Source of the DNA: Prevotella sp. CAG:1058
Lineage (GTDB): Bacteria; Bacteroidota; Bacteroidia; Bacteroidales; Bacteroidaceae
DNA length: 46,418 nucleotides
Assembly: GCA_000433175.1 (NCBI GenBank)
Contig: HF986654.1
Coordinates: forward strand, 1-46,418
Reading direction: 5' to 3'
Numbering within the stretch: the stretch's first letter is position 1; every line of letters starts with the position of its first letter. The notes beneath the pieces are model-generated. The model saw only the letters and a list, made by a program, of their open reading frames with translations. It was not told where the DNA came from and searched no databases. Shown here piece by piece: positions 16,744 through 25,893 of this stretch. Position numbers and translations under genes: made by a program.

Positions 16744-18312
16744 TTACCTGTCAATATCCGGAATCACATAGTCGAGTGTTGCTCCGATAGAGATTAAGTC
16801 GGCTATCTTCTCGCCGCGGCAGATAGTGTCGAATGCCGAAACAAGAGGCAGACCCATCGGGCGGAACTTCAGTCGGCAAGGATTCTTTCCACCGTCGCTT
16901 CTGAGATAAACGCCTATCTCGCCACGGCTTCCCTCGCAGCTTGTGTACCAAGAACCTTCGGGCACCTTTATGATAGGTTTCTGCTTGATGTAGAATTCGC
17001 CTTCAGGAATATTGTCGATGAGCTGTTCGATAATGCGGACGCTCTGTCGCATCTCGTCAAGACGGACCTTGTAACGGTCGAAGCAGTCGCCGTGAGTGTA
17101 AACGATCTCGTCGAAATCTACATTGCTGTACATAGCGTAAGGATGGTTCTTCCTTACATCGTTGTGCCAACCAGAGGCACGTCCGGTACCACCTGTACAA
17201 CCGAACGAGATTGCATCGTCCTTAGACAGCACGCCGACATTCTTGAAACGGTTTTGCAGGATGACGTTGCCTGTGAAGATATCGTCATACTCCTTGAACA
17301 TAGGTTTAACGTACTCGCAAAGCTTCTTCACATTCTTCACGAAGTTCGGATCGATGTCGGCCTGGCATCCACCTATTCTATAATAGTTCTGGATAAGGCG
17401 TCCGCCGGTTGTCTCTTCCATAACGTTGAGCACCTGCTCGCGGTCGCGCATTCCGTAAATGAATGCTGTCAAGGCTCCGAGGTCCTGTGCGCAGCAGCCG
17501 AAGTAAAGCATGTGCGAGTCGAGACGCTGAAGCTCGTCCATAATCGTACGGATGTACTTGATGCGGTCTGACAGCTCGATGCCCATACCCTCCTCGATTA
17601 CCGATACGAGGGCGTGGCGGTTCATCATGGCCGAGAGATAGTCAAGACGGTCGGTCAGAGCCAAAGTCTGCGGATAAGTATAGCTTTCGCACATCTTCTC
17701 GATACCGCGGTGGATGTATCCGCAATGCGGATAAACCTTGCGTACGTACTCGCCGTCGAGAATGGTCTGCAAGCGGAGCACACCGTGGGTTGCAGGGTGT
17801 TGCGGACCTATGTTTATAACATAATCGTCGTCGGTAAACAATTTATGCTTGGTGGCCACGAGCTTGCCGTCCTCATTGAGGTTGTACTCCAAGGTAAAAT
17901 CAGGTTCGGGGTCGTCCTCGAGAGTGTAGGTATTGTTCTCGGGGCTCATGTCGTAATCCTTCCTGAACGGATAGCCTTTGAAGTCAGACCTGAGGTAAAG
18001 GCGGCGCATGTCCTTATTGCCAAGGAACTTTATTCCATAAAAGTCGTAAACCTCGCGCTCCAGAATCTCGGCGCCCTTCCAAAGGTTGCTCACCGTGGGA
18101 ATGTAGGCGTTGTCCCTGTCGCCGTTCACGGCCTTTACGCTAACGCGCTCGTGTGTCTGGGTGTTTTCAAGAATGTAAACAGCCCCAAGGCCCTCTTCGC
18201 CGAAATCCTCACCTACGATAGTAACGAGGAAGTCAAAATGCTTCTCATTCCTGAGTTTCGCCATCTCTGCGGCGAAATCCTTCAATTCGAATATTTTGTT
18301 CTCTAATTTCAT
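16744..18312 (-). CDS. nuoCD: NADH-quinone oxidoreductase fused subunits C and D
   Basis: A 522-residue fusion. Residues 1 to about 130 are the NuoC (30-kDa) domain, with EREVYDFYGIKFLGN and LRRLYLR-type sequence. Residues from about 145 to the end are the NuoD (49-kDa) domain, with NIGPQHPATHGVLRL, GYIHRGIEK, and a C-terminal VPEGSWYTSCEGSRGEIG and DTICRGEKIADLISIGATLDYVIPDIDR. NuoD holds part of the quinone site and is related to NiFe hydrogenase large subunits. The fusion is known in several bacteria, including Bacteroidetes and enterobacteria. It starts 11 bp after nuoB. Confidence 0.97.
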   Translation of the reverse strand: MKLENKIFELKDFAAEMAKLRNEKHFDFLVTIVGEDFGEEGLGAVYILENTQTHERVSVKAVNGDRDNAYIPTVSNLWKGAEILEREVYDFYGIKFLGNKDMRRLYLRSDFKGYPFRKDYDMSPENNTYTLEDDPEPDFTLEYNLNEDGKLVATKHKLFTDDDYVINIGPQHPATHGVLRLQTILDGEYVRKVYPHCGYIHRGIEKMCESYTYPQTLALTDRLDYLSAMMNRHALVSVIEEGMGIELSDRIKYIRTIMDELQRLDSHMLYFGCCAQDLGALTAFIYGMRDREQVLNVMEETTGGRLIQNYYRIGGCQADIDPNFVKNVKKLCEYVKPMFKEYDDIFTGNVILQNRFKNVGVLSKDDAISFGCTGGTGRASGWHNDVRKNHPYAMYSNVDFDEIVYTHGDCFDRYKVRLDEMRQSVRIIEQLIDNIPEGEFYIKQKPIIKVPEGSWYTSCEGSRGEIGVYLRSDGGKNPCRLKFRPMGLPLVSAFDTICRGEKIADLISIGATLDYVIPDIDR

Positions 18313-18323
18313 CGCTTACTTTA

Positions 18324-18992
18324 TTAAATGTTAGATGACGCCGAAGAGTTCACTTCATTAAGAGCGGCCGAAGCCTCTTTCAGCATACCTTCGTCAACAT
18401 TTCCGTCAACGATAATCGGCTTATGCTCCTTACGGTTCACTCCGCCAAAGAATTTCTCAACCTTCACTTTCCTTTGCAACTGCATCATGCCGTAAAGGAT
18501 GGCTTCTGGACGCGGAGGGCAGCCGGGAATGTAGACATCAACGGGAACAATCTCGCCGATGCCGCGCACTACATGGTAGCTGCTCTTGAAAGGTCCGCCT
18601 GATATTGCGCATCCGCCGACGGCAACCACATATTTGGGTTCTGCCATCTGGTCGTAAAGGCGCTTGAAGGCAGGGGCCATCTTGTGGGTTATGGTTCCTG
18701 CACACATTATCAGGTCTGCCTGGCGTGGAGAGTTACGCGTAACCTCGAAACCGAAACGGGCGAAGTCGTAACGGGCGCATCCGACGGCCATGAACTCGAT
18801 ACCACAACAGCTCGTAGCGAAGGTCAACGACCACAACGAGTTGCTGCGTCCCCAGTTTATCATGCTGTCAAGGGAGCCAAGCACCACATTAACACCACCC
18901 TCGTGAAGCTCGTCTACAATCTTCTCGAGAGACTCATTGTCTTTGAATTCCGAATAAGGAATACTCTTGATAACGGGTTTTCTTACTTCCAT
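18324..18992 (-). CDS. nuoB: NADH-quinone oxidoreductase subunit B (cluster N2)
   Basis: This subunit carries the last iron-sulfur cluster before quinone. Counting from MEVRKPVIK at 18992 (222 residues), the ligands are the tandem Cys62-Cys63 (SCCGIEF), Cys128 ([10 protein letters not shown]) and Cys158 (PGCPPRPE). The start is chosen because AAAGGAG sits about 8 bases before this ATG, a good ribosome site that is unusual for this group; an ATG at 19013 would add seven residues. The gene overlaps the end of nuoA by about 10 bp. The C-terminal tail after about residue 190 is longer than in many homologues. Confidence 0.96.
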   Translation of the reverse strand: MEVRKPVIKSIPYSEFKDNESLEKIVDELHEGGVNVVLGSLDSMINWGRSNSLWSLTFATSCCGIEFMAVGCARYDFARFGFEVTRNSPRQADLIMCAGTITHKMAPAFKRLYDQMAEPKYVVAVGGCAISGGPFKSSYHVVRGIGEIVPVDVYIPGCPPRPEAILYGMMQLQRKVKVEKFFGGVNRKEHKPIIVDGNVDEGMLKEASAALNEVNSSASSNI

Positions 18993-19333
18993 TCCAATGC
19001 TCCTTTCCGCCACGCATAAGCAAGGCCAAATACTAAGACTAACAAAAAGAATCCGATGCTGACCATTGCCATCACGCCGAACTCCTTAACAACGACGGCC
19101 CACGGATAGAGGAAAACCGTCTCCACGTCGAACACGAGGAAAAGGATTGCGAAAAGATAATAGCCCACGTGTACAGGTATCCATGAAGACCCGTGAGTAG
19201 GTATACCACACTCGAACGGCTCTCCCTTAACCTTGTTATACGTACGCGGACCCATTAACTTAGCGATGACAAAAGCAGCCACTACCAAGAAAACAGCCGT
19301 TATTAAAACGGTAATTAACAAGATAAAATACAT
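18983..19333 (-). CDS. nuoA: NADH-quinone oxidoreductase subunit A
   Basis: A 116-residue membrane subunit with three helices, first gene of the operon. It has the conserved [11 protein letters not shown] segment near residue 41 and [17 protein letters not shown], both NuoA marks. It sits next to the quinone-binding module. The promoter-like box TACCTTTG lies about 42-49 bp before its start codon. Confidence 0.96.
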   Translation of the reverse strand: MYFILLITVLITAVFLVVAAFVIAKLMGPRTYNKVKGEPFECGIPTHGSSWIPVHVGYYLFAILFLVFDVETVFLYPWAVVVKEFGVMAMVSIGFFLLVLVFGLAYAWRKGALEWK

Positions 19334-19374
19334 AAATATTTTATTTAATAAAACGTAGCACTACAAAACAACTG

Positions 19375-19409
19375 CAAAGGTACAATTTATTTTGTAAAGT
19401 TTAAGCAAA
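19375..19409 (-). promoter_or_regulatory. Promoter of the nuo operon
   Basis: On the minus strand TTTG (19406-19409), 23 bp, TACCTTTG (19375-19382) then CAG. The -7 box fits the Bacteroidetes consensus exactly; the spacing is a few bases longer than the usual 19-21. Confidence 0.6.
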
Positions 19410-19956
19410 ATAATTACAATTTTTATCTTCCCCGCCAATAATTAATGCGACCAATGCAACAAGAAAAACGCCCATTGCTTAACGCCATTATACAGCCCGG
19501 ATACATATCTTCCTGTATATCAAGCCATTACAAGACTGCAGAACATTAGGCAGCATACTCTTTTCATACGGTATAAAGTGCAACACGACTTGGAAGCAAG
19601 TATTAAAGCAATAAGCGGCGAAGAGCCACAATATTCTGATTGTCAGCATATTACCGCATTTTGTAACATTTTAACGCCAAATGTTACAGTTTTAATCAAA
19701 ATGACGTCAACCACACCTTTATTCCTAAAAGGTTGTCTATTACCCTTCAAAACACGACCTTTTACACAACAAAAGGTTACCTTTTGCAACGTAAAAGGTA
19801 ACCTCTTGGTTTATTATCCGATTTTAACAATTACTGCATGCCGCAACAATGGCATTCAGAAAATCTGTAACTTGCAGCCGGAACAGGCATAAACGCCTGC
19901 ACTACATAAGGTTAAGCCCGTATGCCGGCATTGCCGTTAACGGTATGCGCCGCCAA
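19410..19956. other. Intergenic region with a palindrome and repeat locus B, no gene seen
   Basis: It lies between the nuo promoter and the stop of the kinase gene. It holds a 9-bp stem TGTAACATT/AATGTTACA (19663-19671 with 19680-19688, then GTTTTAATC) and the palindromic repeat at 19716-19809. Nothing else stands out. Confidence 0.5.
19716..19809. repeat. AAAAGG/CCTTTT palindromic repeat, locus B
   Basis: At least four units in alternating direction: CCTAAAAGG (19724-19732), ACGACCTTTTAC (19754-19765), the perfect palindrome CAAAAGGTTACCTTTTG (19770-19786), and GTAAAAGGTAACCTCTTGG (19791-19809). The palindrome plus CA is identical to the copy at 8847-8865. Confidence 0.75.
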
Positions 19957-20811
19957 TCAGCAATCCTGACAATCAAGCCTGACCAACTCGTCCATAGGAC
20001 TCTTTACGATCTTGACCAATTCAAATCCTTCAAGAACGGCGGCACGTTCAAGTTGCCTGCTGTAATAAAATGCTATACTGCCAACAGCCCCTACGGGCAG
20101 CTCGCTGCGTCCGTAAAGTTTGACGTTGCGTCTGAAGAAGTTTCTGAAATTATCCACGACAAGATTTTCCAGTCCTTCATCATCAAGGTTGTCATGGATA
20201 AACATCGAAAGGCTCGCAAGAAACCTGTTTGCCATAGGTTCCCGGTACACCTTGTTTATTATTGCAGGCAATGTGAGACCACTTTCCGTGAGAAACTTGT
20301 CACGCAGGCTTTCAGACAGTCCGCCTTTGAACAGCGCGTTCACGAAAAGTCTGCCCAGAACTGCTCCACTGCCCTCGTCGCCGAGTATGTAGCCCAGCGG
20401 CGGCACGTTTGCAACTATACGCCTGCCGTCATACAAGCAAGAATTTGCCCCTGTACCGAGTATGCACGCCAATCCGGCACCGTTGCCGAACAACGCCCTC
20501 GCAGCTCCGAGCATGTCCGAACAGACCTCCACCCTAACGGCATTTGCAAAAGCTTCACGTAAGATTCCTTCAAGCAACACGACCTTATCGTCACGACAGC
20601 CTGCCCCGTAAAACTCAATATCGCTGATTGAACCTGCGTAATCAATCTTACTTGCCAACTCATCCTCGATGATACGCCTTATATCTTCGGCGTCCTGCTG
20701 AAACGGATTTATGCCATGACCCGTGACCCGGCACACCACGTTACCGCCGTCGACCACGCACCAGTCGGTCTTAGTACTTCCACTATCGGCTATAAGTTTC
20801 ATTTTCACCAT
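19957..20811 (-). CDS. BadF/BadG-type ATPase, N-acetylglucosamine-kinase-like
   Basis: A sugar-kinase-fold protein of about 285 residues. The phosphate-1 motif is ADSGSTKTDW near the N-terminus, the second is GLACILGTGANSCLYDG (about residues 105-122), followed by GYILGDEGSGAVLGR. These match the N-acetylglucosamine kinase branch of the BadF/BadG/BcrA/BcrD family and not the 2-hydroxyacyl-CoA activators, which carry CxxC iron-sulfur ligands absent here. It probably phosphorylates GlcNAc or a related sugar. The open frame starts with TTG at 20832, inside the -7 box, so ATG 20811 or 20802 is the real start. Confidence 0.88.
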   Translation of the reverse strand: MVKMKLIADSGSTKTDWCVVDGGNVVCRVTGHGINPFQQDAEDIRRIIEDELASKIDYAGSISDIEFYGAGCRDDKVVLLEGILREAFANAVRVEVCSDMLGAARALFGNGAGLACILGTGANSCLYDGRRIVANVPPLGYILGDEGSGAVLGRLFVNALFKGGLSESLRDKFLTESGLTLPAIINKVYREPMANRFLASLSMFIHDNLDDEGLENLVVDNFRNFFRRNVKLYGRSELPVGAVGSIAFYYSRQLERAAVLEGFELVKIVKSPMDELVRLDCQDC

Positions 20812-20829
20812 AATTGTATTTGTAAGCCG

Positions 20830-20858
20830 CAAAATTAATCAAAAATAGGAAAAACAAA
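20830..20858 (-). promoter_or_regulatory. Promoter of the N-acetylglucosamine-kinase-like gene
   Basis: TAATTTTG on the minus strand (20830-20837), with a TTTG 17 bp further upstream. It ends under 20 bp from ATG 20811, so the leader would be very short. It excludes the upstream TTG start. Confidence 0.5.
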
Positions 20859-20967
20859 GAAAACCGCAACCGGAACATTGTCACTTTACGATTATTCAGC
20901 CATGAAGGATATGAATAATTCATGACTTAACCGCAATATATTCCTAGATTTTTATTTACAGAAAAAC

Positions 20968-21012
20968 AAGGGTTGTAAACTTTGCCACCAGCAAAAAACG
21001 TTTACAACCCTT
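20968..21012 (-). terminator. Terminator of radA
   Basis: A perfect 13-bp stem, AAGGGTTGTAAAC (20968-20980) with GTTTACAACCCTT (21000-21012), has a 19-nt loop. On the minus strand it is followed by GTTTTTCTG. It begins about 18 bp past the radA stop. Confidence 0.85.
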
Positions 21013-21029
21013 ATCAGTAATAAAACATA

Positions 21030-22466
21030 TCATCCGAACAAAGCCCTCAAGGCTTCCTCAACCTTCCGCACCGGTACAAGCTCAATATTGAACTTCTTAC
21101 GGCCGATGCCTTGCAGATTGTACTTGGGCACAATGATATGTGTAAATCCGAGTTTCTCCGCTTCGGCTATGCGCTGCTCGATACGGCTGACCGGACGCAC
21201 CTCGCCGCTAAGGCCTACTTCGCCCGCCATGCACCATCCGCTCTCAATCGCAGTGTCAACATTGCTCGAAAGCACGGCGGCTATCACGCTTAAGTCCATT
21301 GCCATGTCGGTAACGCGCAGTCCGCCTGCTATATTCAGGAACACGTCCTTTTGCATCAGCTTGAAGCCTACACGCTTCTCAAGGACGGCCAGAAGCATGT
21401 TGAGGCGGCGCTGGTCAAAGCCGGTTGCACTGCGCTGCGGAGTGCCGTATGCAGCAGTGGACACCAGGGCCTGTGTCTCAACGAGGAACGGGCGCACGCC
21501 CTCTATGGCGGACGAGATGGCAACACCGCTAAGCCCTTCATGGTCTTGCGTGAGCAATAGCTCAGACGGATTGGGCACTTGCCTCAGTCCGTCCTGGCGC
21601 ATTTCGTATATACCGAGTTCCGACGTACTGCCAAAACGGTTTTTGGTTGAGCGCAGTATGCGGTACATATAATGCTGGTCTCCCTCAAACTGTATGACGG
21701 TATCGACTATGTGCTCCAATATCTTAGGGCCAGCCAAGGTGCCTTCCTTATTAATATGGCCAATCAGTATGACCGGCACACCGCTCGACTTGGCAAAACG
21801 CAACAGAGCAGATGCACACTCGCGCACTTGCGTCACGCTGCCCGGCGAACTGTCCACACTGTCTGTACTGATTGTCTGGATTGAGTCGATAACAACAATA
21901 TCCGGATTGACTTCCTGGATATTCTTGAAGATACTTTCAAGCGAAGTATCGCAAAGGACAAGGCAGTTGTCAGCCTTATTACCTTCCAAATCGGCAGATA
22001 TTCCTCCTGCCTGCTCGCCGGCCGACATTATTCTCTCAGCACGCATCTTCAACTGGTGGGCGCTTTCCTCGCCGCTTACGTACAATATGCGGCGGCCGGT
22101 CAGATTAAGAATTGTCTGAAGAGTCAACGTACTTTTGCCTATGCCTGGTTCGCCGCCAAGCAGGACAATGGAACCGGGTACCAATCCGCCACCGAGTACA
22201 CGGTTAAGCTCGCCGTCGCACATGTCTATCCGCGGTTCGTCTTTCGACGATATCTCGCGAAGCGCCAACGGTCGCGCATTGCCTGCATTACGTCCCCTCC
22301 TGACCGACGAAGCAGCCGAGGCCGCCGAAACTTGCCCCACAACTTCCGGAGCGACACGTATTTCCTTGAAAGTGTTCCATTGTCCGCAACTCGGACACTT
22401 GCCAATCCATTTTGTAGACTCCTGTCCGCAATTTGAACACACGTATGCTATCTTGTCTTTTGCCAT
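21030..22466 (-). CDS. radA: DNA repair protein RadA (Sms)
   Basis: A RecA-like ATPase that drives branch migration during recombinational repair. From MAKDKIAY it is 478 residues: a zinc finger with Cys10, 13, 24, 27 (CSNCGQES ... CPSCGQW), the ATPase core with Walker A GGEPGIGKST near residue 95, the RadA-specific KNRFG motif near 260, and a C-terminal Lon-protease-like domain lacking the catalytic pair (GLSGEVRPV). The open frame extends to 22493 but those nine residues precede the zinc finger poorly. It is a single-gene unit with its own terminator. Confidence 0.97.
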   Translation of the reverse strand: MAKDKIAYVCSNCGQESTKWIGKCPSCGQWNTFKEIRVAPEVVGQVSAASAASSVRRGRNAGNARPLALREISSKDEPRIDMCDGELNRVLGGGLVPGSIVLLGGEPGIGKSTLTLQTILNLTGRRILYVSGEESAHQLKMRAERIMSAGEQAGGISADLEGNKADNCLVLCDTSLESIFKNIQEVNPDIVVIDSIQTISTDSVDSSPGSVTQVRECASALLRFAKSSGVPVILIGHINKEGTLAGPKILEHIVDTVIQFEGDQHYMYRILRSTKNRFGSTSELGIYEMRQDGLRQVPNPSELLLTQDHEGLSGVAISSAIEGVRPFLVETQALVSTAAYGTPQRSATGFDQRRLNMLLAVLEKRVGFKLMQKDVFLNIAGGLRVTDMAMDLSVIAAVLSSNVDTAIESGWCMAGEVGLSGEVRPVSRIEQRIAEAEKLGFTHIIVPKYNLQGIGRKKFNIELVPVRKVEEALRALFG

Positions 22467-22567
22467 ACTTAAACTGACCCGTATGCACTTCAAGCCGCAT
22501 CATTATACGGCCCGTCATGCATCAAAAAACCATTATCCTTTTTGTTCCACAAAATTAGTGATATTTT

Positions 22568-22597
22568 TTTGAGTTACAAAATAAATCATTAACTTTG
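22568..22597 (+). promoter_or_regulatory. Promoter of a small transcript or of the lipoprotein leader
   Basis: TTTG (22568-22571), 18 bp, TAACTTTG (22590-22597) then CAG. This is close to the ideal Bacteroidetes promoter. It points away from radA and lies about 190 bp before the lipoprotein start. Confidence 0.65.
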
Positions 22598-22603
22598 CAG
22601 CAT

Positions 22604-22686
22604 CAATAACAGTAAGACTAATATCGCACATTAATAATAACTCGGAAGGGCGACTCGTGTTTCAAACGCAGGGCTGCCCTTTTTAA
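22604..22686 (+). ncRNA. Candidate small RNA or attenuating leader
   Basis: A transcript from the promoter at 22568-22597 would begin near 22604 and meet a terminator-like stem, AAGGGC (22646-22651) with GCCCTT (22676-22681), followed by TTTTAAT. The result would be an RNA of about 80 nt with no convincing reading frame. If the stem is read through, it is the leader of the lipoprotein-TPR operon. I do not recognise a known RNA family. Confidence 0.4.
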
Positions 22687-22784
22687 TCATTCAAGGTTTC
22701 AGCAATTAGCGGCTTTTAATAAAACGAACATGCCATGAGAGCTGCAAGGCACTGACCACGAAACCTGATAACCATAAACCGGAT

Positions 22785-23708
22785 ATGATAGCCAGACATT
22801 CTATTTTGCTCTTATCTGTCGTTGCCATTGTATCACTAATCGGATGCGGTCCTTCATACGACGAGGTGAAGAAACAATCGCGAGCCGAATGGATACAACA
22901 ACGGAAAGCAGACTCACTGGCACTGAAGATAGGCGTGCTCCCCACATTAGACTGCCTGCCTTTATATGTAGCCAAAGAATACAACCTCTTTGATACGGCT
23001 AAGGCCGATATCAGACTTAAACAGTTCTACGCACAGATAGACTGCGATGCAGCACTGACAAAAGGGAACATAGAGGGATGCGTGACCGACATAGTACGCG
23101 GACAACACATGAAACGGAAAGGTACGCAACTTGACTATGTTGCCGCAACCAACGCTTATTGGCAACTCATCAGCAACAGGCTTGCCAGAATAAGACGAAT
23201 CAACCAGCTCAACGACAAAATGATCGCAATGACGCGCTTTTCCGCAACGGCACTGCTTGCAGACTATGCCACGGACAGCGTGAAGATGAAAGAAGAAGAG
23301 GTGTTCAAAATCCAGATAAACAGCCTGAACATCAGGTTAAGGATGCTACTTAACAACGAGATGGACGCCATGTTGCTGCCTGAGCCACAGGCTACGATAG
23401 CCAGAATGTATAAAAATCCGGTTTTGATGGACAGCCGCGACAAGGATATGAGCTTAGGTGTAATAGCTTTCAGGAAGAAATCAATGGCCGACAAACGCAG
23501 GCAACAACAGCTTAAAGTATTTATCGACGGATACAATGCTGCATGCGACTCGATAAACAAAAAAGGCCTGAAGCATTACGCCTCAACCATCAGGAAATAT
23601 TATAAGATAGACGACAAAACCATTGACGCCCTGCCAAAAATGAAATTCGAGCGTGCAAAAGCGCCACGCCAGAAAGACATTAACACTGCAGACAAATGGC
23701 TAAAATGA
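22785..23708 (+). CDS. Lipoprotein resembling NMT1/SsuA-type solute-binding proteins
   Basis: A 307-residue protein with a lipoprotein signal (hydrophobic 6-18, lipobox VSLIGC, Cys at about 21), so it is anchored in an outer or inner membrane. From about residue 47 it resembles type 2 solute-binding proteins of the NMT1/THI5/SsuA group (LKIGVLPTLDCLPLYVAKE, then a lobe-2 stretch ending in MLLPEPQATIARMYKN). No transporter permease or ATPase lies beside it; instead a large TPR protein follows 7 bp downstream, an unusual pairing. The ligand is unknown. A C-terminal region rich in Lys is probably helical. Confidence 0.75.
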   Translation: MIARHSILLLSVVAIVSLIGCGPSYDEVKKQSRAEWIQQRKADSLALKIGVLPTLDCLPLYVAKEYNLFDTAKADIRLKQFYAQIDCDAALTKGNIEGCVTDIVRGQHMKRKGTQLDYVAATNAYWQLISNRLARIRRINQLNDKMIAMTRFSATALLADYATDSVKMKEEEVFKIQINSLNIRLRMLLNNEMDAMLLPEPQATIARMYKNPVLMDSRDKDMSLGVIAFRKKSMADKRRQQQLKVFIDGYNAACDSINKKGLKHYASTIRKYYKIDDKTIDALPKMKFERAKAPRQKDINTADKWLK

Positions 23709-23715
23709 CACCGCC

Positions 23716-25893
23716 ATGGACAATACCGTATCAAAACAAATAAAAAACATACAGAACGAGCTAAATAAAGGTAACCTGGGACGGGCCTTGAGTTCCATAC
23801 GTTCGCTTATTAATGCAAACCCGCAACTAATATACGACCAGGAACTTGAAAACATCGAGAATGCTTACAGGCTAATGTTGGACTACATGAAAAAAGGTTT
23901 CAACGACCCACAACGCACGGATATATACAAAAGCCTGATAATCAAGCTATACCGCATAACGAGCGACATGTATATGGCGTACCGCACGCAGAACATACAA
24001 TTCTATACAGATACAGCGCGGAAGGCCATGAGGAAACATTTTACACACGAAAACATCAAATCCGGACTTGAAAACTTCGTTACGGACGTGGCCATGCTGA
24101 GTCTGGACTTCGGGGTGGAAAAGAGCAAGAACATATATGCTTCACACAACGATTTCATGCAAGCTTTGTTCTGCCACATTGTCGTATCAAGGCAATGGAG
24201 CCAAACAGACGCTGACTTTTACGAGCAACTTATCCTCTCGCCCACCATCGACACGATAGACGCACAACTGCTGGTCAGCGCACTGACATTGGCGACAATG
24301 AACAACATGGACGCCAACAAATTCGGCGTTATGATGAATGTATACAAAAAAACGGCAGACGAGAAGCTAAGGCAGAAGGCTCTTGTTGGCTGGGTGTTCT
24401 CACTATCTGCCGATTCGAAAATATCACCCAAACTGAAACAGGCCGTAAGCGAAACGTTAGAAGACGAAAACGTTGTAAATGAACTTGTTGACTTTCAGAA
24501 ACAAATGGTGTTCTGCCTCAACGCCGAACAAGACACTGACACTATAAGGCGCGACATAATGCCCGAGCTGATTAAGAACAACAATATAAACATAACGCGC
24601 TTCGGAATAACAGAAAAGGAAGAAGACCCGATGGCCGACGTTTTCGACCCGGGAGCATCAGAACGGGCTATGGAGAAGATGGAAGAGAGCTTCCAGAAAA
24701 TGATGAACATGCAGAAAGCCGGCTCCGACATATATTTTGGAGGATTCTCGCAGATGAAACGCTTCCCGTTCTTCTACAACTTAGCCAATTGGTTTTGCCC
24801 ATTCTACATGGAACATCCTGAAATTTCAGCCTCGGCCAACGGACTGAAAGACACGCCCTTGCTGGCAGAGATCATGAACAATGGTCCGTTTTGCGACAGC
24901 GACAAATACTCGTTCACCCTGGCCATATCGTCAGTAATCAACCATCTGCCGGCCAACATGAAAGAGATGCTTACCGCCCAAGGCTCCATGGGGCCGACAA
25001 TGAGCAAGGAAGACCAAGACAATCCGGCATACATCAGAAGAATGATCCTGCAAGACATGTACCGCTTCTTCAGGTTATTCGAACAACGCGGACAGTTGGC
25101 CAATCCGTTCGACAGCAAGCACTTCATATTCATTACAGACAATTTGTTCGACGGTACCGCCGTCTGCAAAGCAATGCCCGACCTGTGTTTCTTCATGCTT
25201 AAGCATAAGAACAAGGAAGCATTGGAGAGCATTTTGTCTAAATATGACGACGATAAGGACACAAGACTGTTGCTGGCCCACGGCATGTACGAGCTCAACT
25301 TCGCCAAAAATTCCAAGAAGGCTGTAACATATCTTGAAAAGTTGGTTGCAATAGAGCCGGAAAACAAGAAAGCCCTGTCACTGCTTGCCCGCTCATATTT
25401 CGAGAACGACGACTACGAACGTGCGGCAAACTGTTATAAAAAATTGCAGGAAATAAATCCTGAAAACAAGAGCGCCACACTTAACTATTGTGTAGCACTC
25501 ACAAAATCAGGCAGATACGATGAAGCCGCCAACATGTTGTTCAGGCTCGACATAGAAATGCCCGACTCGCTGCCGGTAATGCGAGTACTTGCATGGACGC
25601 TGATGGGACAATGCAAATACGGGCAAGCCAGGAAATACTACAACAGGTTGCTGAACGGAGATGACACGGAAACAGGAGACTGGCTGAATGCCGGCTACTG
25701 CGAATGGCTGTCAGGCGACATAGCCGGAGCCGTTGACAAGTTCAGCAAATTCATAAAGGAAAGGAGCAACAACGGCAAGGCGTATGATATAAGAAAAGCG
25801 TTTGACGACGATAACGACTTCCTGTCAGGCCACGGAATAAGCAATATTGACATGAAACTCATGGCAGACTTAATAACCCTGGAAGAGGTTTGA
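23716..25893 (+). CDS. Large TPR-repeat protein (725 aa), function unknown
   Basis: A long helical protein without signal peptide or membrane helix, so probably cytoplasmic. The C-terminal part (about residues 520-690) contains at least three tetratricopeptide repeats, clearest at AVTYLEKLVAIEPENKKALS, ERAANCYKKLQEINPENKSA and QARKYYNRLLNGDD. The middle carries a Met-rich stretch (AMEKMEESFQKMMNMQKAG) and an aromatic segment (FPFFYNLANWFCPFY). TPRs bind other proteins; the partner cannot be told. The 7-bp gap to the lipoprotein gene indicates one operon. The full-length architecture looks specific to Bacteroidales, but I do not recognise a named family. Confidence 0.75.
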   Translation: MDNTVSKQIKNIQNELNKGNLGRALSSIRSLINANPQLIYDQELENIENAYRLMLDYMKKGFNDPQRTDIYKSLIIKLYRITSDMYMAYRTQNIQFYTDTARKAMRKHFTHENIKSGLENFVTDVAMLSLDFGVEKSKNIYASHNDFMQALFCHIVVSRQWSQTDADFYEQLILSPTIDTIDAQLLVSALTLATMNNMDANKFGVMMNVYKKTADEKLRQKALVGWVFSLSADSKISPKLKQAVSETLEDENVVNELVDFQKQMVFCLNAEQDTDTIRRDIMPELIKNNNINITRFGITEKEEDPMADVFDPGASERAMEKMEESFQKMMNMQKAGSDIYFGGFSQMKRFPFFYNLANWFCPFYMEHPEISASANGLKDTPLLAEIMNNGPFCDSDKYSFTLAISSVINHLPANMKEMLTAQGSMGPTMSKEDQDNPAYIRRMILQDMYRFFRLFEQRGQLANPFDSKHFIFITDNLFDGTAVCKAMPDLCFFMLKHKNKEALESILSKYDDDKDTRLLLAHGMYELNFAKNSKKAVTYLEKLVAIEPENKKALSLLARSYFENDDYERAANCYKKLQEINPENKSATLNYCVALTKSGRYDEAANMLFRLDIEMPDSLPVMRVLAWTLMGQCKYGQARKYYNRLLNGDDTETGDWLNAGYCEWLSGDIAGAVDKFSKFIKERSNNGKAYDIRKAFDDDNDFLSGHGISNIDMKLMADLITLEEV

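Noticed and set aside
20830..20832. Upstream TTG start for the N-acetylglucosamine-kinase-like gene
   Set aside because: It lies within the TAATTTTG promoter box, so it would not be in the mRNA.
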